DNA of 14,372 bases, taken from the NCBI GenBank assembly GCA_018665625.1, contig JABJCF010000095.1:1-14372 (forward strand), given 5' to 3'. A program made the position numbers and the translations under genes. Below are positions 1 through 6,571 of this stretch, in pieces; the first letter of the stretch is position 1; the number at the start of each line of letters is the position of its first letter. The DNA is from Nitrospina sp. GTDB taxonomy: Bacteria; Nitrospinota; Nitrospinia; Nitrospinales; VA-1. The notes under the pieces are model-generated. The model made no database searches, was not told the origin of the DNA, and saw only the letters and a program-made list of their open reading frames with translations.

Positions 1-269
1 ATTTTTTTCCCATTAGCAAAGATTTTTCCATTGCTGACCCGTTTCTTTTTTGGCGCGTTTTCTTCACCGCCATTATCGATGATAAGCATCCCTTCCACCG
101 CAATGGGGGAATTGAATTGCACTGTCTCAATTTTAGGTTTTCTTTTTATCTTGGAAAATATTTGAGGGCCGAAAACATTGATTTCTTCACCTTGAGCGTG
201 AGTCGGTAAAGCCATGCCAAAAATTGTCAACATGGGGATAATTGAAAAAAATCGGATAACGGCCTTCAT
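1..269 (-). CDS. Exported protein with surface beta-sandwich-type module, N-terminal part (cut by left edge)
   Basis: This reverse-strand gene runs off the left edge, so only its first 89 codons are visible. It starts at an ATG whose upstream sequence reads GAAGGAG seven bases away, a good ribosome site. The product begins with a classical Sec signal peptide: basic MKAVIR, a hydrophobic core, and a likely cut after THA (residue 25). The mature part has FGPQIF near its start, then an IDNGG motif, then RVSNGKIFANGK. That order resembles a module I associate with large bacterial secreted or surface proteins, typically FGPK...YNGG...RVSSA...LNG. I infer an envelope or extracellular role. No enzymatic function can be read from this fragment. 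It points away from the flagellar genes and there is no sign of an operon with them. Confidence 0.7.
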   Translation of the reverse strand, partial: MKAVIRFFSIIPMLTIFGMALPTHAQGEEINVFGPQIFSKIKRKPKIETVQFNSPIAVEGMLIIDNGGEENAPKKKRVSNGKIFANGKK

Positions 270-615
270 GACAGGGCTCCTTCAGAGGTTTAGTAAAAAA
301 AGTGCCTTCACATAAAAATAAACATGCCAAATTATTTTCAGACTAAATTAGGATTACCAAACTCTTATACCCCCGCAAATGAGGGAGTCAAGCCCCTATT
401 TTCCGATTTCCAATAAAGTGCGAAATTTCATTGGTTTTTGAGACAATTTTTTCGGAGTAGGTATTGCAACAGGACAGTGGCTGAAAAATTTACAGACTGG
501 ATGGGTGGATCTAATGGATCAAGGCCGTCTGAGACAGGCTAGAAAAAATAGACGGACTTAATTTAAAAAGGCTTTGCAATGCGTTTTGCCCAATGGGTTA
601 TCGACACTTTGCATC

Positions 616-638
616 CCCTGCTAAGGGCCTGCTCGCCG
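616..638. repeat. 23-bp exact direct repeat, first copy
   Basis: These 23 bases recur without change at 821-843. The shared core includes CTGCTAAGGGCC followed by TGCTCGCCG. The last ten bases, CTGCTCGCCG, also occur just before the second copy of the 86-bp repeat near 5410. The element is probably part of a composite intergenic repeat. Confidence 0.75.
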
Positions 639-746
639 CCCTCTGGCGAGGTAGGCAAAGTTTGCGAAACTATAGTAAAAGGCTTGACGGAATTAGTAAA
701 CTTTACGGGTGTTGAGCTCTGGCCCCACGCCGAGTGGGGTGGCGAA

Positions 747-832
747 TCGCCGCAGGGGGAAAACTATTTTTAGAAGCTTGGGGATTCCTGTAGGCCAATA
801 AAGCACAGACCTATTGCTTGCCCTGCTAAGGG
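747..832. repeat. 86-bp dispersed intergenic repeat, copy A
   Basis: These 86 bases align without gaps to 5413-5498. I count nine mismatches, so the copies are about 90 percent identical. The best conserved core is the stretch containing GAAGCTTGGGGATTCCTGTA. Both copies lie between genes and neither encodes a protein. The family could be a small non-autonomous mobile element or a structured REP-like repeat. Confidence 0.8.
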
Positions 833-843
833 CCTGCTCGCCG
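821..843. repeat. 23-bp exact direct repeat, second copy
   Basis: This is an exact copy of 616-638. It overlaps the end of repeat copy A and stops five bases before the stop codon of the small reverse-strand gene that ends at 849. Confidence 0.75.
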
Positions 844-848
844 AGTGG

Positions 849-1052
849 CTAGCCTTCGATGCGGGCGTTGGCGAGTTCCTGGCCGACTTTGGTGAGATCT
901 TTTACGAATTTTTGGAAGGCCTGGTCGTTATCTTTATGCTGGGTTTGCTGGCGGATATTTTCTCCATCGGCATCAATTATAAGGTCCAGAACATTGACCC
1001 CTGGGGTCACATGATGTTTTCTGATTTCTACTCTGATTTCATTGATTTCCAT
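849..1052 (-). CDS. Unrecognised 67-residue protein next to flagellin
   Basis: I do not recognise this small reverse-strand gene. A 12-codon longer reading is possible (to 1088), but the ATG at 1052 is preceded by GGAG eight bases upstream, so I chose that start (67 residues). The product begins MEINEIRVEIRKHH and looks like a beta-strand-rich N-terminal half, VEIRKHHVTPGVNVLDLIIDADGE, given here only by its ends at residues 7-30. A charged, helix-forming C-terminal half follows, with FQKFVKDLTKVGQELANARI. There is no signal peptide, membrane segment or cysteine. It lies 256 bases downstream of flagellin on the same strand and could belong to the late flagellar set, but nothing in the sequence proves this. 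Confidence 0.6.
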   Translation of the reverse strand: MEINEIRVEIRKHHVTPGVNVLDLIIDADGENIRQQTQHKDNDQAFQKFVKDLTKVGQELANARIEG

Positions 1053-1292
1053 GGCTCTTTCTCCGGTCAATACAGTTGTTGACGACAAGCAGAAAAGGAC
1101 TGCCTGTAGTAGATAAAATTAAGGAAACAAATTAATAGCATTTCAAGGGAATGGGGTCAAGACCCTTTCTGATGGTTATTACCCCGATCCTTCGACATAC
1201 CCCAATTCGGGGCATGAAGACAGTGGTTAAATACCACAAGCTCAAGATGGCAGCTCAAATTCCCCAAGCAGAGTTGGCGATATAATATACCC

Positions 1293-1309
1293 ACCGGGCG
1301 TGGCCCGGT
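1293..1309 (-). terminator. GC-rich hairpin at the end of flagellin
   Basis: Read on the minus strand, ACCGGGC and GCCCGGT form a perfect 7-bp stem with a 3-base loop, starting in the flagellin stop codon. The following sequence is TA-rich (GGGTATATTATAT) rather than a clean T-run, so it may act as a weak terminator or an mRNA-stabilising 3' hairpin. Confidence 0.5.
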
Positions 1310-2154
1310 TAGACAGAGAAATCGATGATGCGTGCCCGGGATTGCTCATTTTGAATTTGAGACGCCAGCGCCCGAATGGAAGTTTCGAACCGCAATAGGC
1401 CTTGTTGCAGGCGGGTGACTTCTTCTGCCAGATCGGTGTCTGCCAGGCCGGATTCGGCTTGGGTCAAATTTTCGATTTGTGAGTTCAATCCATTGGCAGC
1501 ACTGGCCAGCCTGTTGCCGACAGCGCCCACTTGGCCTCGGGCTGAGTTCAAAGTTTGGGCCACTCTTTCAAAACTGTCGACTGCTTGTAGAGCACCTTGC
1601 GAACTGGAGATGTCTGCATTGGAAATTCCGAGGGATTCTGTAGTTACACTTTCCACCACATTGAGGCTGATCTGGTTTGCGGGTCCCGAGCCGGAACCTG
1701 CTTGAATATTAACAGGATCGGCATCTGGGGCCAGGGAGCCGTCCAACAGTTTTTGACCGTTGAACTCCAACGATCCAGTCAGCCGGTCGATTTCATTTTG
1801 AATTTGTGTGAACTCTTGGTTCAAGGTCTGCCTTTGGGAATCATTAAGCGTTCCATTGCTGGACTGAATGGCAAGCTCCCTTCCACGGGCTACGAGATCG
1901 GCGACACCGGCAAGGCCGCCATCTGCAGTGCGAACAAAATTTGCCCCAGCCTCCACATTGTTGACGGACTGAGTCAGCGCACTGATCTCAGAGCGAAGTT
2001 GGGTAGAGAGAGCATTAGCGGCGGCATCGGTTCCGGCACTATTCAACTTTCTTCCTGATGAAATTCGTTCGAGAGAACTTTGCAGCCCAGATCGGTTACG
2101 ATTTATTGTGTTCAGGAGTTGGCTAAAATTTCCACCGCTGATAGGGTCGACCAT
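1309..2154 (-). CDS. fliC: Flagellin (short, D0/D1 type)
   Basis: This encodes the filament subunit exported through the flagellar type III apparatus and polymerised under the FliD cap. The 281-residue product has the conserved flagellin N-terminal coiled coil (about 1-140), with LERISSGRKLNSAGTDAA, then ELAIQSSNGTLND and LEFNGQKLLDGS. The C-terminal helix region (about 195-281) contains ADTDLAEEVTRL. The middle is short, so this is close to a minimal flagellin without a large variable domain. The extreme C-terminus ends RARIIDFSV instead of the usual LSLL(R/G)-type ending, so D0 is divergent at its tip. There are only two lysines and no Cys, Trp, Tyr or His. The ATG at 2154 has only a weak ribosome site (AAAGA), but the N-terminus fits the family. 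It is transcribed away from the oxidoreductase gene at 2389. Confidence 0.95.
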   Translation of the reverse strand: MVDPISGGNFSQLLNTINRNRSGLQSSLERISSGRKLNSAGTDAAANALSTQLRSEISALTQSVNNVEAGANFVRTADGGLAGVADLVARGRELAIQSSNGTLNDSQRQTLNQEFTQIQNEIDRLTGSLEFNGQKLLDGSLAPDADPVNIQAGSGSGPANQISLNVVESVTTESLGISNADISSSQGALQAVDSFERVAQTLNSARGQVGAVGNRLASAANGLNSQIENLTQAESGLADTDLAEEVTRLQQGLLRFETSIRALASQIQNEQSRARIIDFSV

Positions 2155-2190
2155 AGTCTTTGCTTAAATTGGAATTCTAATGATACAACT

Positions 2191-2220
2191 ATTCTACTCG
2201 CCGGAATGCGGGTTGGTCAA
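2191..2220 (-). promoter_or_regulatory. Sigma70-type promoter of flagellin
   Basis: On the minus strand, TTGACC (-35) and TAGAAT (-10) are separated by 18 bases, and the -10 box ends 36 bases before the flagellin ATG. I saw no sigma28 or sigma54 consensus in the same gap. If used, flagellin would be transcribed by the housekeeping sigma factor rather than FliA. Confidence 0.5.
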
Positions 2221-2388
2221 CATTTGCCAGCTTGGTTTGAGGAAATTCAAATCGTTTTGTAAGAAATTCGAGGGAATTGCGACTATTGGATAGATTGAAA
2301 AATTGGTTGTTAGTCCATTGGCCCTTATTAAGGTTAGAATCAATGCCAAGGACCTTCAGAATATTAAATTAAGGGAACTAGAGGACGT

Positions 2389-4533
2389 ATGAAAAACTTA
2401 AAACAAATAATTATCATTTTTGTTATTGCCGGTTGTCTGGGAGCATTTTTCTATTTAGACCTCGGTCAATATCTGTCCCTTGAATATATAAAAGATCAAC
2501 AAGCCAGCTTTTCTGAATTTTATAAAGAGAATACCCTGTTGGCGATCAGTGTCTATATGACAGTGTATATCGTTTCGACAGCGCTGTCCCTTCCTGGTGC
2601 TGCGCTTCTTACTTTGTTGGGTGGAGCTTTATTCGGATTGTTGGTTGGAACAATTTTGGTTTCTTTTGCCAGCAGCATCGGGGCCACCCTAGCTTTTCTT
2701 GTTTCGCGTTTGTTACTTCGCGACTGGGTTCAAAATAAATTCGGTAGCTACCTAAAATCTTTCAATGACGGGGTCCAAAAAGATGGAGCCCTATACCTTT
2801 TTACGCTCAGACTGATTCCTGCAGTTCCATTTTTTGTTATTAACCTGGTCATGGGTCTGACTCCCATGAGGGCGATCACCTTTTATGGGGTGAGTCAATT
2901 GGGTATGTTGGCAGGGACGATTGTTTTTGTAAACGCAGGAACACAACTTGCTCAATTAGATTCTTTAAGTGGCATTCTCTCGCCAGAAATTATCTTTTCA
3001 TTTGTATTGCTGGGGATTTTCCCGCTGCTTGCCAAAAAACTATTGAACTTTTACAAAGGAAGAAAAGTTATGAGTAAATTTAAAAAACCCAAATCCTTCG
3101 ATTACAACATGGTGGTGATCGGAGCCGGGTCGGCGGGATTGGTTACCAGTTATATAGGGGCCGCGACAAAGGGAAAAGTTGCCTTGATAGAGAAACATAA
3201 AATGGGGGGCGACTGTTTAAATACCGGTTGCGTTCCCAGTAAAGCTCTTATCCGTTCCGCTAAATTCATGGCCGATGTGAAAAAATGCCAAAAGCTGGGG
3301 TTCAAAAGTGTTTCTGTTGAGTTTGATTTTGCGGAAGTCATGGAGCGAGTCCAAAGAGTTGTCAGAACCGTTGAGCCACATGATTCCATAGAACGGTATA
3401 CCTCCCTGGGGGTCGAATGTCATACAGGTGTGGCTAAAATAATTTCTCCTTATGAGGTTACGGTGAATGGAAAGACTCTCACCACCCGTAACATTGTTGT
3501 GGGTACGGGAGCACGTCCTTCCATTCCACCCATTGAAGGAATCGAAAATGTTGAGTACCTGACTTCCGATACCATTTGGGATATTCGCGAACAACCCAAA
3601 AACCTGCTCGTTCTCGGGGGTGGACCCATTGGTTCTGAACTGACTCAGGCCTTCGCCCGACTGGGGAGTAATGTGACCCAGGTGCAACGTAACAAGAGAC
3701 TGGTTCCGAAAGAAGATCCTGAAATATCACAAATGGTTTTGGAAAGTTTCCAAAATGACGGGATCAATGTGTTGGTAGGGCATACGCCAAAAAAATTCTT
3801 TAAACGGGATGGAAAAGATTTTCTGGAATGTGAGAACAATGGAAAATCTGTCGAAGTCGAGTTCGATACCCTGTTGGTTGCGTTGGGCAGAAAAGCCAAC
3901 ACAACCGGGTTTGGGTTGGAGGAACTGGGTATAGAGTTAACACCCCAAAAAACGATTAAGGTAGATGAATATATGAAAACCAACATCCCCAATATTTATG
4001 CGTGTGGAGATGTTGCCGGGCCTTATCAATTTACTCATACTGCTGCGCATCAAGCTTGGTATTGTGCCGTAAACTCTATGTTGAGCCCTTTTTACGGATT
4101 CAAGGTAGATTACAGCACGGTTCCCTGGTCGACCTTTACGGACCCTGAAGTGGCGCGCTCGGGGTTGAACGAATTAGAAGCGAAAGAGCAGGGGATTCCC
4201 TATGAAGTTACAACTTATGGAATAGATGATCTGGATCGGGCTATTGCCGATGAGGCTGCGCATGGAATAGTTAAGGTGTTGACGGTGCCTGGAAAAGATA
4301 AAATTATTGGTGTTACCATCGCCGGACTTCATGCAGGGGATATCATCGCAGAATATGTCGCGGCGATGAAAAACGGAATTGGAATGAATTCCATTTTGGG
4401 TACGATTCATATTTATCCCACACTGGCTGAAGCCAACAAATTTGCAGCAGGAAATTGGAAGAAAAATAACGTCACCGAAAAAACTCTGGCCTGGGGGGAG
4501 AGAATCAATCGGTGGAGAAGAGATTATGTTTAA
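2389..4533 (+). CDS. VTT-domain membrane anchor fused to FAD/NAD(P) disulfide oxidoreductase
   Basis: This 714-residue fusion joins a membrane domain to a flavoprotein. Residues 1-225 form a VTT/SNARE-associated (TVP38/TMEM64, DedA-like) domain with several hydrophobic segments and the family motif LRLIPAVPFFVIN. Residues about 238-714 are a class I pyridine nucleotide-disulfide oxidoreductase. They carry the FAD motif GAGSAG (245-250), the redox pair CLNTGC (Cys276, Cys281), the NAD(P) motif GGGPIGSE (410-417), the second FAD motif ACGDVAG (538-544) and a C-terminal dimerisation domain. The catalytic His of dihydrolipoamide dehydrogenase and glutathione reductase (HxHPTxxE) is replaced by Tyr676 in HIYPTLAE; Glu681 is kept. 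There is no C-terminal vicinal Cys pair, so mercuric reductase is unlikely. The substrate is unknown, perhaps a small thiol, quinone or metal ion at the inner membrane. GAGG lies four bases before the ATG. The 3' end overlaps the next gene. Confidence 0.92.
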   Translation: MKNLKQIIIIFVIAGCLGAFFYLDLGQYLSLEYIKDQQASFSEFYKENTLLAISVYMTVYIVSTALSLPGAALLTLLGGALFGLLVGTILVSFASSIGATLAFLVSRLLLRDWVQNKFGSYLKSFNDGVQKDGALYLFTLRLIPAVPFFVINLVMGLTPMRAITFYGVSQLGMLAGTIVFVNAGTQLAQLDSLSGILSPEIIFSFVLLGIFPLLAKKLLNFYKGRKVMSKFKKPKSFDYNMVVIGAGSAGLVTSYIGAATKGKVALIEKHKMGGDCLNTGCVPSKALIRSAKFMADVKKCQKLGFKSVSVEFDFAEVMERVQRVVRTVEPHDSIERYTSLGVECHTGVAKIISPYEVTVNGKTLTTRNIVVGTGARPSIPPIEGIENVEYLTSDTIWDIREQPKNLLVLGGGPIGSELTQAFARLGSNVTQVQRNKRLVPKEDPEISQMVLESFQNDGINVLVGHTPKKFFKRDGKDFLECENNGKSVEVEFDTLLVALGRKANTTGFGLEELGIELTPQKTIKVDEYMKTNIPNIYACGDVAGPYQFTHTAAHQAWYCAVNSMLSPFYGFKVDYSTVPWSTFTDPEVARSGLNELEAKEQGIPYEVTTYGIDDLDRAIADEAAHGIVKVLTVPGKDKIIGVTIAGLHAGDIIAEYVAAMKNGIGMNSILGTIHIYPTLAEANKFAAGNWKKNNVTEKTLAWGERINRWRRDYV

Positions 4534-5350
4534 AAAATTGATTTTCATTCTTACCTTTTTGAGTTGTTGTTTTTTTTGGGGAACAGCAGGCTCCGAAGAA
4601 ACTGATGCGGCGCTTGCACCTCAACAAACTCCTTCGGGGATGGTTTTAATTCCCAGTGGAGAGTTCACTAGAGGGACGGACTCCAAGAAAGCAAACCAGG
4701 TTTGCCTGAAGAACAATGACCACTGCAAAGAAAAATGGTTTAAGGATGAAGTCCCTCTCCACCCCGTCAAGCTGGATAATTACTATCTTGATATCCATGA
4801 AGTGACTCAAAAAGATTACCTGCGCGCTATGGCCAAGAATCCTTCTGAATTTAAAGGTTCCAATCTTCCAGTGGAAAAGGTGACCTGGTATGAGGCAGAG
4901 GAATATTGTCAAAAAGTTGGAAAACGACTTCCTACTGAAGTTGAATGGGAATGGGCAGCCAGGGGAGGAAAACAAACAACTTTTGCATGGGGTAATGAAG
5001 CTGAGTCCCACCGAGCTAACTTTTGCGATAAGAGTTGCGACAAACGTTGGAAAGAAAAACAATTTGAGGACGGCTATGGTTACACCGCTCCTGTGGGTAG
5101 TTTTCCAGCTAATGATTTTGGTTTGTATGACATGGCTGGCAACGTATATGAATGGGTTATGGATTGGTATGATGAAGACTATTATGAAAAAAGTCCTAAT
5201 GAAAATCCCCAAGGGCCAATAAAAGGCAATCGCAAAGTAATTCGTGGAGGATCTTGGATAAACTATTCTGTCGGGGTTCGTCCTTCTGATAGAACGGACG
5301 CCAAACCTTCGGATAAAATCAATTTTGTTGGTTTCAGATGCGCCAGATAA
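4526..5350 (+). CDS. Exported SUMF1/FGE-fold protein lacking catalytic cysteines
   Basis: The 274-residue product belongs to the formylglycine-generating-enzyme/SUMF1 fold family. A longer reading (to 4442) exists, but the ATG at 4526 is preceded by GGAG and opens a signal peptide (MFKKLIFILTFL..., cleavage probably near residues 22-23), so I chose it. Domain landmarks are GMVLIPSGEF (38-47), HEVTQKDY, the RLPTEVEWEWAARGG block from 134, AGNVYEW (204-210) and RGGSW (240-244). In true FGE the segment after GGS(Y/W) holds the two copper/catalytic cysteines. Here it reads INYSVGVRPSDR, without either. It is therefore probably a binding or scaffold protein, or another SUMF1-type role, in the periplasm. 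Two extra pairs (CLKNNDHC, CDKSC) may form disulfides. It overlaps the upstream oxidoreductase by 8 bases, so the two are co-transcribed and probably functionally linked. Confidence 0.88.
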   Translation: MFKKLIFILTFLSCCFFWGTAGSEETDAALAPQQTPSGMVLIPSGEFTRGTDSKKANQVCLKNNDHCKEKWFKDEVPLHPVKLDNYYLDIHEVTQKDYLRAMAKNPSEFKGSNLPVEKVTWYEAEEYCQKVGKRLPTEVEWEWAARGGKQTTFAWGNEAESHRANFCDKSCDKRWKEKQFEDGYGYTAPVGSFPANDFGLYDMAGNVYEWVMDWYDEDYYEKSPNENPQGPIKGNRKVIRGGSWINYSVGVRPSDRTDAKPSDKINFVGFRCAR

Positions 5351-5393
5351 ATGCCCGCGCGAGGCTTTAAACTTCAGTTCGCTAATATTTCCT

Positions 5394-5408
5394 AAAGGCG
5401 TAGCCTTT
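5394..5408. terminator. Hairpin downstream of the SUMF1-type gene
   Basis: AAAGGC and GCCTTT form a perfect 6-bp stem with a GTA loop, 44 bases after the stop codon. There is no T-run beyond the stem itself, so terminator function is uncertain. Confidence 0.35.
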
Positions 5409-5412
5409 CTGC

Positions 5413-5498
5413 TCGCCGCAGGGGCAAAACTATTTATAGAAGCTTGGGGATTCCTGTAGGCCAAAAAAGTACCGCCCTATTGCCTGCCTTGCCAAGGG
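5413..5498. repeat. 86-bp dispersed intergenic repeat, copy B
   Basis: This aligns without gaps to 747-832 with nine mismatches by my count, in the same orientation and also between genes. It is preceded by CTGCTCGCCG, the end of the 23-bp repeat found near copy A, and runs into a G-rich tract at its right end. Confidence 0.8.
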
Positions 5499-5522
5499 GG
5501 GGGTTGCAAAGGGGAGTGGGGG
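5496..5522 (+). other. G-rich tract, possible G-quadruplex
   Basis: Runs of eight, four and five G separated by TTGCAAA and AGT fit the G3+N1-7 pattern, with the eight-G run supplying two of the four runs. It lies 42 bases before the start of the next gene. Confidence 0.35.
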
Positions 5523-5564
5523 AGTTTAAAATTGCGGAGATTTTAAACTTAGGGAAAAGGCCAG

Positions 5565-6164
5565 ATGAAGTTAACTATCAATGGAGTTGAGCAGGAAGAA
5601 TCGGAATTTGATGGTGACACATTAGGAGCCATTCTGATCTCCTTGGTAAAGAAAACCCCTGGCTCGTATATAAGGCGTATTTGGTTGGATGATCAAGAAT
5701 CCCCTGCCGATGATCAGATAGCCTTGCAAAAAAATCCTTCCGAAATTGGTTCCCTTAAAGTTGAACTGGCTAATTTAAAAGATCTGGTAGCAACCAACCT
5801 TACCAATGCGCTGGGCTATTTGAAAAAGCTTATCCCCGGTTTTGAGCAGGCGGCAGATTTATTTCGTGCTGGAAATGAACAGGAAGCCAATAAATATTAT
5901 ATGCAAATTCTGGATGGAATTGGCTGGTTTTCCCAGGTCGTAAACATAATTATGCAGTCTGACCAGGGAGAATTGGCGTTGCCTGGGGCTGAAAATGAAA
6001 ATTTACAGGCTCGGGAGGCTAAGTTAACCGATTTGATGAGCCAAATGCTGGAAGCCAACCAGAATCAAGATTGGGTGCTATTGGCAGATATCCTTGAATA
6101 TGAAATGGTACCTTTTTATAAGGACTGGGAAGCTATTCTTTCCAAACTAGATAATCCACATTAA
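5565..6164 (+). CDS. Unrecognised 199-residue helical protein upstream of the flagellar cluster
   Basis: I do not recognise this family. The ATG has AAGG five bases upstream and fits the reading frame. The product has no signal peptide, membrane span or cysteine. Residues 1-45 look like a small beta-rich domain (MKLTINGVEQEESEFDGDTL, then SYIRRIWLDDQ). Residues about 60-199 look mostly helical, including LKDLVATNLTNALGYLKKLI, then FEQAADLFRAGNEQEA and an ILDGIGWFSQVVNII segment. The pattern of helices with a central GIGWFSQVV stretch recalls small uncharacterised cytoplasmic proteins coded beside flagellar genes in delta-like proteobacteria, but I cannot name a family. It is followed by the sigma28-controlled gene, and a reverse sigma28-like promoter downstream could make RNA antisense to its 3' end. 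Confidence 0.75.
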   Translation: MKLTINGVEQEESEFDGDTLGAILISLVKKTPGSYIRRIWLDDQESPADDQIALQKNPSEIGSLKVELANLKDLVATNLTNALGYLKKLIPGFEQAADLFRAGNEQEANKYYMQILDGIGWFSQVVNIIMQSDQGELALPGAENENLQAREAKLTDLMSQMLEANQNQDWVLLADILEYEMVPFYKDWEAILSKLDNPH

Positions 6165-6298
6165 ATTCTTTTTCCTACCTTTTTTATTTTGTCTTGTTAA
6201 TCCATTGAATTTTCAATTATTGCAGGTTTTTTGTTCGAAAATTTTGCTGTGCTCACCCGTGGATATGGATATTTTTTTAAAAAAGTCTTAAATTAGAC

Positions 6299-6325
6299 TA
6301 AAGTTTGATTAGTTTTTGCCGATAA
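6299..6325 (+). promoter_or_regulatory. Sigma28 (FliA) promoter, consensus match
   Basis: TAAAGTTT, 11 bases, GCCGATAA: this equals the enterobacterial FliA consensus at every position. Transcription should start near 6332 and read the lysine-free protein gene at 6572, so that gene belongs to the late flagellar class. Confidence 0.9.
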
Positions 6326-6440
6326 GCAAAGCGAAGGACTATCGTCTTCTCTGGGGTAAAGGTAATTGTAGAGAGGAAGCTTTACAGGCTATATTTTTTT
6401 GGGAAGTATTTTTTAAAAGGATACTTGATGCCTGATGATC

Positions 6441-6467
6441 TTATCGGTCAAAATTGCTAAAGCTTTA
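6441..6467 (-). promoter_or_regulatory. Second sigma28-like promoter, opposite strand
   Basis: Read on the minus strand: TAAAGCTT, 11 bases, ACCGATAA, 14 of 16 matches to the FliA consensus with exact spacing. It points toward 6300, facing the plus-strand promoter, and would make RNA antisense to the leader and possibly to the end of the gene at 5565-6164. Confidence 0.5.
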
Positions 6468-6571
6468 CTATGCAATTGAATTTTTATTGATAAGAGTTTC
6501 AGGTATCAGGAAGCAGCCCCAGGGACCGGGTACCAAAACCTATATGAGAAATTATATGGAAGGGGGATGCA

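Larger units (their letters stand above)
270..848. other. Gene-free, hairpin- and repeat-rich stretch
   Basis: I find no convincing gene in these 579 bases. An open frame at 579-773 lies inside repeated, hairpin-forming DNA and has no protein-like features. Visible structures are an inverted repeat CTCGCC/GGCGAG (632-637 with 645-650), another CCCCAC/GTGGGG (723-728 with 734-739), a 23-bp direct repeat (616-638 and 821-843), and one copy of an 86-bp dispersed repeat (747-832). The left part (270-575) is AT-rich and should carry the promoter of the left-edge gene, but no clear promoter was seen. Confidence 0.6.
6165..6571. other. Non-coding leader region with two opposed sigma28 promoters
   Basis: No gene is supported here; an open frame at 6454-6675 mostly overlaps the next gene out of frame. 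The region holds a consensus sigma28 promoter on the plus strand, a near-consensus one on the minus strand, a small stem AGTCT/AGACT (6284-6288 with 6295-6299) followed on the minus strand by a T-run, and an inverted repeat AAGTAT/ATACTT (6407-6429). The plus-strand transcript would have an untranslated leader of about 240 bases. Confidence 0.6.

Noticed and set aside
442..562. Short plus-strand open stretch ending QARKNRRT
   Set aside because: It has no plausible start with ribosome site and is too short to support.
579..773. Plus-strand open frame of 64 codons
   Set aside because: It overlaps the 23-bp and 86-bp repeats and two inverted repeats, has no ribosome site and no protein-like pattern.
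1376..2058. Plus-strand open frames opposite flagellin
   Set aside because: They are antisense shadows of a well-conserved flagellin gene.
4442..4525. Upstream extension of the SUMF1-type protein
   Set aside because: The internal ATG 4526 has a ribosome site and gives a proper signal peptide; the extension would put 28 charged residues before it.
2389..4533. Annotation as mercuric reductase or dihydrolipoamide dehydrogenase
   Set aside because: There is no C-terminal vicinal cysteine pair and no heavy-metal domain, and the catalytic His of lipoamide dehydrogenase is replaced by Tyr.
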